NCBI GenBank assembly: GCA_029851415.1
Contig: CM056742.1
Span: forward strand, 50,446,954 to 50,510,953
Length of the DNA stretch: 64,000 bases
Direction of reading: 5' to 3'
DNA from: Eretmocerus hayati
Taxonomy: Eukaryota > Arthropoda > Insecta > Hymenoptera > Aphelinidae
Of the stretch, positions 1-11,879 are shown one piece after another. Both the position numbers and the translations under genes were made by a program. Numbering within the stretch: the first letter of the stretch is position 1; each line of letters begins with the position of its first letter. The notes below the pieces were generated by a model. It saw nothing but the letters and a program-made list of their open reading frames with translations, had not been told where the DNA came from and searched no databases.

Positions 1-298
1 GAGCAAGTGAGAGGACCTGTAATTTTCGTCTGTGTCATTTCCACAAAACAAAAATGATTTCAGTCGAGTTTGGACGACGCGTGAGGCTCCTATATGCCTT
101 TCTCGCATCTTTTTTCATTATTTTTCGCCCAGGTCTGCCCATTCCTCGTCACTGGCTAGCTCTCGCTCTCTCTTGCTCTCTCCTTTGCACTACCCGTCTG
201 TATATACAAGCTATATCTTTTCGTCCTTTATCGTGGCCAAGAGGGATCGGGAGGACCAAAGATCGGCCGGCGAGGGAGACAGGTGTAGCCGTAGAGTC

Positions 299-340
299 TA
301 TATAAGCTCTGAGGAGCGTGCAATCTCGCGTGTTCAGCTT
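299..340 (+). promoter_or_regulatory. candidate TATA/Inr core promoter
   Basis: TATATAAG at 299-306 is followed by TTCAGCTT (333-340), which resembles an insect initiator. The spacing from the TATA to the A of the initiator is about 35-37 bp, a little longer than the usual 30-31. The surrounding 150-400 segment is relatively CpG-rich. No convincing coding exon follows, so the call rests on motifs alone. Confidence 0.22.
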
Positions 341-699
341 CGTTCGTGCATTATACGCGCCATCGCGAGGCATCAGTAAAGAGCCTGGCGAGAAGTAATT
401 TTCGAAATATTCGGTATGTTGCGAGTCTCGAGGGCCCAGCTTATTGGGCCTCGCCTCACTTTTCGCAGCTCTATATACTCATGAAACTGTATATAGGCCC
501 AAAGAAACGAGATTACCCCGCGATGAGTTTCGTGAGCTCAATTTTGACGAGTTGCGTCCCCTTCATTTCAGCGATACCCGAATCGTTTTCAAGAAGGCGC
601 GCAATTTTACAAAGCATAATAGTTCTGGTAACTTTTTTTGAGAGCTCACTTCGGATACCCCGGCAATCTCATTTTCCTGTATTAAATTAGGCTTAGAGC

Positions 700-1430
700 T
701 TGATATTTAGTTGTATGACATGATCTACTTTATCTGAGTGCCACTCAGATTCCCATGGTCTTGGAGATCGCTCGCTACTCATCAAGGCTATCGCGACTAG
801 CCTAAACTTTATACAAAAGTTTGCAAACTATACTATGCGCAAATGTGGTCCACGCTTCGATTCCTTCTCGGATTTGCCTGAGTTCTTAATCTCTGTCATA
901 GTTAGTTTGGGCGAAGTGAGGCTGTCGTTATTTTCCTAATCCACTATATAGTACAAGTCAGAGGAAGCCAGTAGTAGTCTTGGCAAAAATATTGACTGTT
1001 ACGCACTATACTGAGCATGAACTTACTCGATGTACTTGACGATACCGAATAGATCAGTTAGACTTGGTTTGAGTTTTACATCTAGATCCGACGGTAGGCC
1101 CCACCCAGACGGCGCCCAAGTCGGTGGGGTCGGGATACGCTTTTTACACCTCGGTGGGGGGGACCTCCAATTCTAGGTGCTCTCTCAGCGCCAATCAGCT
1201 AGGATAGCTGCAAATCAGCTGGTGATACCTGATTTTGTCATATAACTTGAACGGATTTTTACTGATTGAATCAGCTATTACGGGATGTGATATGCAATGA
1301 TGTGCGCCGCCCAGGGGTGTAATTCTTCGATTTCTCTGCGTCTCGTGATACATTTTTGGCACAGGTATTCATAATCGTTCGTTTCGTGCAGTGGGATTCA
1401 TCTCATTATCCGATTTTCAAGTCGCTGTAA
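700..1430. other. unassigned sequence, no feature seen
   Basis: I see no open frame of note. The only local structure is a GC-rich patch near 1090-1170 (CCCCACC / GGTGGGG). Confidence 0.5.
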
Positions 1431-1440
1431 TGTCCCAGAT

Positions 1441-1625
1441 ATGAGCCACCCTCTATAGAGCTATATGCCCCGAATGTAGGCCACCCTCCATAGAGCTATA
1501 GAGGATGGCCCACATTCGGGGCGTGTAGCTCTGTGGAGAATGACCCACATTCGGGACAAGGGTGGCCCACATTTGGGCATGTAGTGTTATAGAGGATGGC
1601 CCACATTTGGGACAAGGGTAGCCCA
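1441..1625. repeat. inverted then tandem short repeat
   Basis: The segment GCCCCGAATGTAGGCCACCC (about 1467-1486) is answered within 60 bp by its approximate reverse complement, GATGGCCCACATTCGGGGC. The latter unit is then repeated in direct orientation about three more times (GTGGCCCACATTTGGG and similar) to about 1625. It looks like a small palindrome whose right arm was tandemly amplified. Confidence 0.55.
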
Positions 1626-1989
1626 TTATTTCATTTCCGAATTTTTTTCTTTCTTACATCGCTTGAGATTCTCCCAGGTGGCCAAAGCCCCACTCTGAGA
1701 CACTTTTGGTGAGCATCTCCAATCCTACACTCAGCGACATTTGCACACTTGATTACGCGTACAAACATGATGGTTAATGGGTCTGATAGTCATCTGCGCA
1801 ATTCGCTAACTTGGAATACTTATTTTTAAAACTTGAAAAATATCGGGAATCACGAACACTGCAATGTTTTAATTGATTTACACCACAAGCTTCTGATATC
1901 AACGTAACGCTCGAAGTAACGTACATTAACGGTCAAAAGTTTAAGATGGCACACAATACTATATTAAGCAACTAGGGGTCAAACGAAAA

Positions 1990-2170
1990 TTTGGGCACGA
2001 GTCACCGCAAGAGTGTGCAAATGAGCCGTTTGCGCACAGTTTCATTATTTCTGCAGTGTGCAAACGGATTTGCGCACGGTTCATTTGCACACGAGTGCGG
2101 GGACGAGTGCGCAAACGTTTGCCCCGTGTTGCTCACGATATTTTATGCTATTGCTGTGAGCAAAGTTGTA
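1990..2170. repeat. GTGCGCAAA-type interspersed motif cluster
   Basis: The block is made of GTGTGCAAA / TTTGCGCAC words in both orientations. It resembles the GTGCGCAAAGTT arrays at 59.8, 61.4 and 62.9 kb in motif but lacks strict spacing. It is probably a decayed relative of those elements. Confidence 0.4.
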
Positions 2171-2212
2171 ACTCGCCAAAAAATACGCCCTGATTGAAAT
2201 AAATCAGAAACT

Positions 2213-2250
2213 CGGAACAGAAACAAACTAGAATGCTCGTTTCTGTTCCG
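2213..2250. repeat. perfect 12-bp stem hairpin
   Basis: CGGAACAGAAAC (2213-2224) pairs with GTTTCTGTTCCG (2239-2250) around a 14-nt loop. There is no poly-T tail and no gene next to it, so a bacterial-type terminator reading does not apply. Confidence 0.6.
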
Positions 2251-2259
2251 CGTAGTAGC

Positions 2260-3170
2260 TGATCTTGTATTTCGCTCGAAAAATGGTCTGATCACGAGAA
2301 AATGACAATGAACCTCCGCACTGAGGAGGTATGAGAACGAATAGTTCTCAGGAATACTGTTTGCTTTCGACAACAATTATTGTAGTCAAGGTATTCAGAA
2401 AAAGCAAGGTTTTATCACCATTAGTCTCATTTCCACAATATTCCTGAGTAGAGGGCTTCTTTTCCTGGAAGAATCTTCCTTCACGAATACAATTATTATA
2501 CGGGCCGGCCACGAGCTAGAATACTCTTTAAAAACGGTTCTTGAAGCTCTTGAGTAGCATTGCGAGATGTCTTCAAATTCATTCCAATTCCTGGATTCCT
2601 GTAGGACATGCAAATGATCAAAGATTTACGTGAAATCCTGGAAGAATGGGCCTTTTCTATCTGGTACAACTCGGAGCATCAGGTCGGATTATCAGAGACG
2701 GGACGAAAAGTGCAATAATACATCTCAAAGTGTGTCAGAAGAACTTTGAAATAAGCTCAACCAAAGTTCATTCTGATCAATTAGCTGCAATTTTTCGAAC
2801 TGAGAAGGTTAAAGAATCATTTTGTAGGTGACCTTTGACTTTTGACCGTTAGCGTATATAGAAGCAGCACCACTTGAATCTAATACATTTAACTGAGAAG
2901 AGACCTTTTGGTCGATTGTGGTGCATTGGCTTTGACAAAATTAGTTAGTCAAAGTGAAATGACCAATAAGTCAAGGTCTACTAAAGTAACGTCCCGCATA
3001 GCTTCACATGAAACATCGCGACTGATCCACATCGTGTTTTCCAATATCATTCAAAATCCTGTCCATGGTCATTAATTTTTCTGTATCCTCTCTTCCTTTA
3101 TCCTTTGTTAGATTGATCTCTTCACCATGCTCATTTCCTCGAATTATGAGTGCTCGACCAGATCAGATTG
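2260..3170. other. AT-rich unassigned sequence
   Basis: I see no repeat, RNA gene or convincing exon here. Confidence 0.5.
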
Positions 3171-3207
3171 AATGATGAATTATCTTCTTTCTTGTTGCAG
3201 GTGAGTT
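3171..3207 (+). promoter_or_regulatory. candidate recursive (zero-length exon) splice site
   Basis: A pyrimidine-rich tract (TCTTCTTTCTTGTTGCAG, ending at 3200) forms a good 3' splice site. It is joined without a gap to GTGAGT (3201-3206), a good 5' splice site. Possible branch points (TTGAAT, ATGAATT) lie just upstream. This acceptor|donor arrangement is the known signature of ratchet points that remove long introns stepwise in insects. It fits a window with no visible exons but is based on one match. Confidence 0.4.
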
Positions 3208-5600
3208 CAATCGGAGTATCGAGAAGTCTGGGCAAAAAAATCATCCAATACGCAGTGAGTGTTGTACGAGACATATTTTGTAACCCCCAAAGTCTAACGT
3301 TTTCTCGAGTAATATGCGTAGTGAGCAGAGCGTGGCGTAAAATAATGTATGATAAGGCTATATTGAGTCACAGTACTCATTGCAAGTAAGGCTCATCAGT
3401 TACTTTTGCTTTCTCGAAAGAGAAAGCATTCATTTGGTGCCAGGTGAATTTTCGTCAAATATTTTACGAAAAAATTTTTTTCTCCTTCGGTGAAGCTCTT
3501 GAATACATGAAATTTGTACAATTCTCTTCCTTTCGCCAAGATCTATCTAATGTAGGTCACAGTCTTTCTTTATAATCCCTCACAAAAATAGTACAAACCC
3601 ATCTTTCGAGCCTTCTGTCCGTGTCTGTGTGTGTGTGAACACCGACACTAAATTGCTTTCTTCTCTAATCTCATTCTCTTCACCAAAATTCTGTATTAAC
3701 CAATCGATTTGTTACGTTAATAAAAATCAATAATAAATTTTACATTCTCTTTACTCCGTTCTACCGAGTGCAAATTAAAATTCACGTTCCATGATTTATT
3801 TTTCAAATAACAAATTTGTAAAAAAATACTCATTTTACTTGGTTTTCTTAGAACCGATTCATCCCATTTCCAATATGGTCACCATGAGTCATTCCTTTTC
3901 GATTCAAATATCATTTACAGCTCGGAATACTCATGCCTGGTTCATGTGTCAGTAAATCAAATATATAACATATTTTTTTGTTATTGTTATATTTCATAAC
4001 CAACTTTCTGCACATCCTGATCATTTTGATTTGTTTATCTCCGGGAAACAGAATGCATTTTCCAAATATTCTCTATATCCTTTATTACTTGTGTCCCTTT
4101 TCTAGTACTTTGTCCAATTTTTTGAGTCATTTTTCATAATAAAGAAAGGGATTACATTAAAAAAAATTCCTGTACTGGAAGATGATTTCTTAGTATTCAA
4201 GAACGTGCAAAAACAGATTAGTTCTAGTTCTTGCGGTATGTTAGCGACAGCATACGCATCAACAATCTGTTTTGGTAGAGATCCGTCGATGAGGAATTAT
4301 TGTACTGATGAAATAATACTGCGGAATCATTTATAGTATATTATGCGTTGAGTGCCAAAAACTTTGTTCTTCACGAAAACCTTGTTCGATGTCGGCTTAC
4401 GGCGAGACGTGGAAACTGTGTGTTTCCATGCTACCTCGCGCAGCAAGGAAGTGTCGCAGTTTCCGCGTTGAGTTGTATAAATGAAAATATTTTTGACTGG
4501 AATTTTGGAAGAGTATACTTGGTGAACATGAATATGTGGAAGAGTATATGAAAATGATAGAGAAATGATTCATCATCCATTAGAATAATTATTTGATGAA
4601 GATCATTATTTGATAATATCGATATTTTGGATGAATAAATATTTTGATACAAATTCCATAAGGAGAATTGATCATTGTAACAAATTAGTATATTTGTATT
4701 TTTGAATGAATAATATGTGATTAGTTGACTACTTCAATCGCAATGAGAAAGCATTCTGCTAAACTCTTTTAGCAGCGTATTTTATTCGTTCAAGGGGATT
4801 ATAAACATACCGAGGATAAAATATAGGTTATGTAGGCTTGAATTGATTTTTTTCCTCATTGCAAGGATATTTAGCAAGGCTATTGAGTATTCTCAATATC
4901 ATTCAAAATACTGAGATCAATAATGAAAGGTCCACCTGGAGTTGAACATACTTTCCATATAATCGAGCACTTGGTCGATCTAACATTACTACGATAGGTC
5001 AAATATTCTTCAATCAGGGTGGGGCTTGTAGACAGCAAATATTGCCTAGATCTATCAAGTATTCTTCGACGTGCAGAAGTTCGGAAAATATATAACATCT
5101 TCCTTTTCATCGCTGGACATCGATATCGTATTGGAAGTATGCTCAATTCTTCTTCGTCGGTCAGAGTCGATAAATTCCAAAAAGAGAGCTGCAATTCCGT
5201 TGTTCCGGGCACTCTTTTTGGAGTGTCTCAAATTGAGAGATAGTTTGGTTCTTCCTGGCTCCACTCAAAGAAAATGATTTAATCTCAGCGACACGGAAGA
5301 TCATAATCTGCCCAAGACTTCGAGTTCAGCCAACAAAATGTTCACCAAAAAAATTTCTTCCGTAATTCGTTTGGTGGATGTATTTGTGGTGGAGGTCTTT
5401 GGGCTGCAGCCTGCGTATTGGAAAGCTATTCAACCTTGTCATAAAGCTCTTCCCACCATTAAGCATCATATTTCCGTTGAGACCAGCCCTTATCAATTTT
5501 TACTCTTTCGCGATAGGTCGGCAAAATATGTGAAGAACCGAGTATTTTTGAAGTATCGCTGAGACGTTGCAGTAAACCAGAATCGAATTTGACGAGATCA
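3208..5600. other. AT-rich unassigned sequence
   Basis: Short open frames on both strands near 4880-5280 overlap each other and show no recognisable motif. No tandem or inverted repeat was found. Confidence 0.45.
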
Positions 5601-5659
5601 TCGCCGAGATGAGGGGAGTGTTTCACAGCTCGTCTTCAAGCGCAGATGATTTTTTTCGA

Positions 5660-6180
5660 CAGACAGAGAACTCTAAATCGCTTAGAGTTAAAATTAAGTC
5701 TAACAATGAGTAGATAAATACTTAACTCTAAGGTTAGAGTAATGATAAATATCTCCAAATTAGAAGGGAAATAGAAATACCTCTAACTATTAGTGAGAAG
5801 TGGATATGGCCGTATTGATTTATCTCTATCTAAGGGTAAATTTTTTCGACAATGCTAGAAGCGAGTAAATATCCTCAAACATATCAAATGTCACTGTTCA
5901 CTCATCACATGTTGAAAACTGTAGAGATGACGGTCTGGTGAGAGTGAGGTCCTCTGTCCTGATAGTTCCATAGCCTTATGCTTCTGAATTTTGCTATAAG
6001 ATCTTCATAATGTAATGCGGCGCGGCACGAACACGCGCAAGGATAGGTTAGAAGTATGATGCAGTAGTTGTGTACCCTCCTCCCTCTAATCTTGGAGATA
6101 AATTTAACTCTAAGATAGAGACATGGGTTCTGAAATGAGTTTTCTTCTAGCTAGGAGTAAATTTGACTCTAAAACGCTTT
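5660..6180. repeat. cluster of ACTCTAA / TTAGAGT words
   Basis: The heptamer ACTCTAA or its complement recurs about eight times between 5670 and 6170 (for example AACTCTAAATCGCTTAGAGTT). It directly abuts the hAT-like foldback. Spacing is irregular. It may be subterminal repeats of an older element whose ends I cannot define. Confidence 0.35.
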
Positions 6181-6539
6181 CTCTGTGTGCATTAGGGTGG
6201 TCCTTATTTCCCAAGTTTCACAGATCCTTTCTCCCCCCCCCTCTGGATACCTTCTTTGAGCCGAAAAAACATGGGGAAAATTTTCCCCGAGCCCCTAGAG
6301 AGTGATTCAATAGTGCCTCAAAGAGCATCTTGCTTTCAAACTCAAGTAAAAAATAACGCTTTTTGTGATTTTTCTGTCTCTATGTTCGAGCTCTTGAAAC
6401 TTAGTGTTTCTTCGCGAATGTAAAAGTGGGGATACATGTTCCCACGTAAAATTTGATGCTGAATCGAATTTCATCGTGACATTTGAAATACGATGCCACC
6501 CAATACTCGTAAATTGCATTTTCCGACGCGGAAAACATT

Positions 6540-7060
6540 TTTAGCGCGACTTTTTCATCTCATTCGAGTGTCTCAGGCGTCACTTACTCCCTCAAGATTA
6601 ATCTAAACCACCTATTTTCATGTAGAAAAAGACGCTGAATTGCAATGCATCGTTATTTCCTAGGTATAATGTGGCCCAACGTGAGAAAAATGCGTTTTTC
6701 CACCGAGAAAGCACCTTAAGCGAGTCTTTCACGCCCGAATCGAGTGTCTCAGGCGTCACTCACTCTCTCGGGATCAATACGAACGACCTAATTCCATGTA
6801 AAAAAACACGCTGAATTGGAATCCATCTCCAATTACCAGGTATAATGTCGCCTAACGCGAGAAAAATGTGTTTTTCCAGCAAGGAAGCACCCTCAGCTCA
6901 TCTTTTACGCGGGAATCGAGTGTCTCAGGCATCACTTACTCTCTCGAGATTGATTTAAACGACCTGATTTTATGTAAAAATCTACGCTGAATCAAAATTC
7001 ATTGTTATTTTTCGGGTACAACGACGTTTAACGTGAAAAAATCCGTTTTTCCTCCAGAAT
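6540..7060. repeat. 176-bp tandem repeat, left arm of foldback
   Basis: Three units carry the landmark GAGTGTCTCAGGCGTCACT at about 6566, 6742 and 6918, exactly 176 bp apart. Each unit also has a CACGCTGAAT segment and a run ending in CGTTTTTCC. The units differ by about 15-20 percent by eye. Confidence 0.85.
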
Positions 7061-7534
7061 GCACCGAAATCCACGAAAGATGACGAATTCCTGGGTAAAA
7101 TTCATAAAAAGTCTGGAATCAACCAAGTCAATTTGAGAGACAACTCGAAGTCCCTACAAACCATTGTGATTCTTGAAGAACTCAGTCATCATTCTCCACC
7201 AGAAAATTTTGACACTCGACACAAATAGGGATATCATGAGTCAAAAGGATTTACATCTCAGGCATCTATTGGAAAAAAAAAATTTAGGATATCTGATTCG
7301 GATGGGATAGTCGATACTCTTTATCACGCTTTGACTAGGGAGATGCATTTATTAACAAGAGTGGAGATATCGAGTGACTCAAGTTAACAACATAACACGA
7401 GTCCTCGACTCATAAAATTATGAAGATCTTTCCTCTTCGATCCTCATCTTTTTCAGAACGGTCATCTTACTTGCATCTGGATACTGTCTTTTATCCCTTG
7501 TTAAACTTAGCTGTATAGAATGTAACTCGGTTTT

Positions 7535-7765
7535 GGATCGTCTGTGCGCAAATGAGTAATTTGCAAACTGTTTTTCGCTTTCCATTTGCTCACAGAAGAT
7601 CAAAAAACATAGTATGATACTCGGGCGCAATGATTTCCTCCTTCTCATGACTATTTAGACCCTCACCTGCGGCTCGGGCCTAAAAAAGTCACTCGAACTG
7701 CGAAAACCATTGTTTGCGCCCTTGTATCATAATATACTATTCTGGTATATTTTGGCTTTGGAAAT
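7535..7765 (-). mobile_element. short GNA-hairpin element inside the hAT-like foldback
   Basis: TGTGCGCAAATGAG, a hairpin at 7658-7680 and the end-like segment GCGCCCTTGTATCATAATATACTATT resemble the families at 23.4, 32.0 and 58.1 kb. On the minus strand the hairpin is GGCCCGAGCC, loop GCA, then GGTGAGGGTC, with GA opposite GA in the stem. The copy is old and its edges are uncertain. Confidence 0.4.
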
Positions 7766-8519
7766 CATAGTCACAGCAGAAGACTCTTTTGTATAGTCAG
7801 ATTCGACATGGATTCAGACTTGAAAGTATACCAGAGAGTAATTTAGGGAAGCATTGTGATTCCAGAATCTCGATCGGTTCCCCAGGGACCTACTTATTCG
7901 CAACTCACTAAAATTTCATGAGAACTTGACGTTGCTCGTCGTTAACTGCCAAAACAACCGACGTGAATCGACGCTGGCAAAAGGCTGGGAGCAGGGCCTG
8001 AACTACTGGAGCGGCCATAGGATCCCATTTTCACATAAAGCGCTAGGATTGCGAAGCGTGTAAGGTTTGGTTCGATGACCGGCCGCAACGCACGAGCAAG
8101 GGGCGCTACAATCTTCGCGTGAGATAGGGACCTTACCCGTGAGGGTTAGGTTAGAGTAAGCCCGATTGATCTCTTTCTGGATTAGGCGGCTGGAATGCAT
8201 AGACGTTTCCGTACGAGATACTTCCATCTCGCGCTGATTGGAGGTGATATCAACAAGACGCCATTGACGAATTCGATCCAACCTAGATCTTCATACGATA
8301 GTGAGCGCCTTTAGGAATGGTTGTGAAGAGAGTTTGTCACGGATCCCGAAAATCCCATATGAGGCCAAGTGAGACAGTTTTTCGATTTTGGCAGGAACTC
8401 TCCCTTAGGTCTCTTTACAGGGACCAATTTTACGGCAGAAATGATGGTGAACTCTGATTTGGCATGGATTTGGAACGTTCTGACCATTCCTACGTGAGAC
8501 AGTGACTGCTGAGACCCTC

Positions 8520-9000
8520 GAATCGAACGGAATAGACATTTTGGTCAACTCACATTAGTCTCGGGAGAGTGAGTGACGCCTGAGACACTCAATTCGGGGG
8601 TGGAAAATGCGCTTAGGATGCTTTCTGGGTGGAAAAACGCATTTGTTCCACGTTAGGCATCGTTGTTACTGAGAAATGATGATGAATTTTGATTCAACGT
8701 GGTTTTTTACATGGGATCAGGTCATTCAGATCAATCTCGAGGAAGTGAGTGAAGCCTGAGACACTCGATTCCCGCGTGATGGATGCGCTTAGGGTGCTTT
8801 CTCAGTGGAAAAACGGATTTTTCTCACGTTGAGCGTCGTTGTACCTGGGAGATAACGATGAATTTTGATTCAGCGTGGTTTTTTACATGAAATCAGGTCG
8901 CTAAGATCAATCTCGAGGAAGTGAGTGACGCCTGAGACACTCGAATGAGATGAAAAAGTCGCGCTAAAAATGTTTTCCGCGTCGGAAAACGCAATTTACG
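8520..9000. repeat. 176-bp tandem repeat, right arm of foldback
   Basis: Three inverted copies of the left-arm unit have the landmark GAGACACTC ending at 8590, 8766 and 8942, again exactly 176 bp apart. Period and order mirror the left arm, so the tandem amplification predates formation of the foldback or was copied by conversion between arms. Confidence 0.85.
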
Positions 9001-9345
9001 AGTATTGGGTGGCATCCTAGTTCAAATGTAACGATGAAATTCGATACAGCATCAAATTTTACGTGGGAACATGTATCCCCACTTTTACATTCGCGAAGAA
9101 ACACTAAGTTTCAAGAGCTCGAACATAGGGACAGAAAAATCACAAAAAGCGTTATTTTTTACTTGAATTTCGAAGCAAGATGCTCTTTGAGGCACTATTA
9201 AACCACTCTCTAGGGGCTCGGGGAAAATTTTCCTCGGGTTTTTTTGGCTTAAAGAAGGTATCCAGAGGGGGGGGGGAGAAAGGATCTGTGAAACTTGGGA
9301 AATAAGGACCACCCTAGTGTGCATAGCGATACATTTCAACTCTGA

Positions 9346-9801
9346 GGCCGTATTCTAAATTTTGCGGTAAAGTTTTCCGGCAAAATTTACCGGCATCGGT
9401 GGTGCTCTGTCGGTAACCTGTGACATTTGCCGCTATTGCTGCAGTTTGCCCGCGCGGTTTGCCGTACTTTTCACGGCAAACGCTATCGGCAACGCATATA
9501 TACGGCAAATCGCGCCGGCAAACTGCAGCAAATGCGGCAAATGTTACAGGTGACCGACTGAGCGCCACATTTGCCGGCAAATTTTGCGGTAAAATTTTCC
9601 GGCAATCGTGGCGCTCTGCCGGTAACCTGTAAAAGTTGCCACTGTTGCTGCAGTTTGCCGTCGCGGTTTGCCTTATCTTTTACGGCAAATGCCATCACCG
9701 GAAATACACCGAACCGCGCAGACAAACTGCAGCAACAGCGGCAAATTTTACAGGTTACCGGCAGAGCGCCACCTAGGCCTAACCAAATTTAGAATACGGC
9801 C
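9346..9801. mobile_element. palindromic MITE, GGCCGTATTCTAAATTT ends
   Basis: Terminal inverted repeats GGCCGTATTCTAAATTT (9346-9362) and its complement (9785-9801) bound 456 bp. The inside holds two tandem units of about 209 bp (TAACCTG at 9414 and 9623), each rich in TTTGCCG / CGGCAAA. Each half can fold on itself. No clean target duplication is visible, so the superfamily is not assigned. It starts 22 bp after the right TSD of the hAT-like foldback. Confidence 0.75.
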
Positions 9802-11870
9802 CCTGTGGCAAAACGTGCGGTGAGCCGTCCTTTATATAGCGTGCAAAGTCATCGAATCAATAGCGGTACATGTATTGAGCACACCATGCATTCTTTTCCA
9901 AATCTGATGCTAGTCCTTGCCTCATTCATGGAGTTGGCTTATATGCAAAGAAAAGGAAAATGAGACAAGAAGTCCCATTCGCTTTCATTCGGTTTGGAAA
10001 GTATTCATTGACTCCAAGTGTATTATATATATATGCGGATCGCCTCGGTCTTTCTGATATAGTGCAACACCACAACGACATAGTGTATCGAGTGAACTTG
10101 GCAAGTGCCAGCGCCAACATACAGAGTCAGGATGTGCATCAGATTTTCCAACCAGCCTAGCACCGCAGTAGGTATCCGGATGCCAATCAAGTCTTCTTGT
10201 CATCCGTATAAAATACCGGCCGAGATCGTTATCTGATCGCTACAACGGCGCGAAAAAAATCGCTCCATTTTGAGCCCGCGATGACTGTTTCTGGTCTATA
10301 TATTGTCCAGAAAATGTTCCCCATCGGGCAAAATAATTTTTTCAACTTGGATTAGAGTTGTGTTGAGTTTTTTGATTTTACATGCAGGTAGAGATAGCCT
10401 TGTCACGACATCGATCTGCATTTGGACGATTCTGGACTCGGTAATGCTCATTTATATTAGTCATTCAGTTTTTTTTGGAAGAATAATAATACAGTCCAGA
10501 TGTTATCGAGCTTTTCTATGGTTTTTGAACGTTAATATTTTCTCTCACTTCACGAATAACTAGCTATAGCTATTGAAGTGATATTTTTCCAAGATAATTT
10601 CCGAGAAAATGCTTTAATGTAGATCCTCAAAGCGTTTTCTATCTGTGTCAAAACTCTTAACGTGTACAAGATATCTTATCATTCAAGAACTGAATAGTGC
10701 GCTCAGAAGAGTAACCGAATGACACGAGGGCCACACGAGGCATGCCAAAAAATTGTGTACAAGAGAACGAATAATCCAAGTGATGGTTCAGGGCAATTAT
10801 TGTATCAGTTTCATTATCTGTATCAGGAATATTTTACCCGAGATTCAGATGCGATAATCGAAAAAGTAAAGAGGGATCAATCTTATGGAATTCGATACTA
10901 ATTTAACATCTGCACAGCACTTCCGAAAGCGGAGTATCCTCCAGAATGACATACATGACAAGGATCAAAAAATCTGCAGATGATTTTCAAAATACAATAG
11001 ATTCTTCAATGTTTTTTGATGACTCCCGTTTCTCACTTTTTCCACCTCATCAATATCTCCGATGCCCTCATTTTTAGCGGACTAAACACGCATCTTCTGA
11101 GATCCAAGGTCAGGATTGCACCCAGATGCGATCTGAATCATTTACGCCAATTTCAATGCAAGATATCCTCCTTTCGATAATATTATTGATTGGAGATCCA
11201 AGATCATCCTTCATCCAAGACGGGCGTGAATCAATCAAATACTATAACAGTGTATATACATTGCTAGCATAATGTTTCAACAGTGTTTGATTTGCTCTAG
11301 AGTCTAGACCATCTCATGATAAGACGGGATTGTGAATTGAAGTAGGGAGTAGTCTCCGGAGAGTTTCGACACATACGGGTATCATATGCTTGTGGATGAG
11401 CTGCGTTTCAATATGAATTGAATTTCTCTTTTTTCCCATATGAACAATTTGTTCAACTTTATGAAGAGCAATCTAGCAGTATTTCTAGTCATAATAATAT
11501 TGTTCCAATGTTATTGCTACTAAGCGCGTAATAGCTGAAAATATACAGCCGTTCGATTCACATTCTGCTCTCTGATGACCTAGCGTGAGCTTGAGGCTGA
11601 ATTTTACAGGCGGCACTAAGCAGTAAGCACTTCGAACTTCGAGTGAGAGATGGGCAGTGAAGGTTGGGTCATGATTCCAATCCGACAGCATGAGGAAGGT
11701 ACCCAACCCTTACTGACCATCCTTCTTTAGAGTGCTAAATGGCGCCTGTGAATTCCGGCCTTAGCTTGGGAACACTGAGACTCTAAACATCTAGATAAAT
11801 TGTGAAGTATGACGCGTAATTCCGGAAGCCCGTGACGTCTGATGCGTCTGGACTTTTAGCGATGATACCT
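9802..11870. other. unassigned sequence
   Basis: No convincing gene or repeat was found. Open frames at 9926-10200 overlap in several frames. A weak acceptor|donor-like junction (ACATGCAG|GTAGAG) lies at 10386/10387. Confidence 0.4.
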
Positions 11871-11879
11871 GTGAGCTGA

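Larger units (their letters stand above)
6185..9324. mobile_element. hAT-like non-autonomous foldback with 8-bp TSD
   Basis: The element spans 6193-9316. Its ends are near-perfect inverted repeats starting TAGGGTGGTCCTTATTTCCC, and the inverted arms extend for about 850 bp per side. The flanks 6185-6192 and 9317-9324 are both GTGTGCAT, an exact 8-bp duplication fitting the hAT preference nTnnnnAn. The TAGGG terminus fits the hAT YAGNG rule. Each arm carries three 176-bp tandem units. The terminal repeats include a C10 tract on the left and a G10 tract on the right. No transposase remains. The centre (about 7100-8500) is unrelated sequence. Confidence 0.85.

Noticed and set aside
8069..8080. 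B-box-like GGTTCGATGACC suggesting a tRNA gene
   Set aside because: No A box upstream and no pairing arms. It lies in the centre of the hAT-like foldback.
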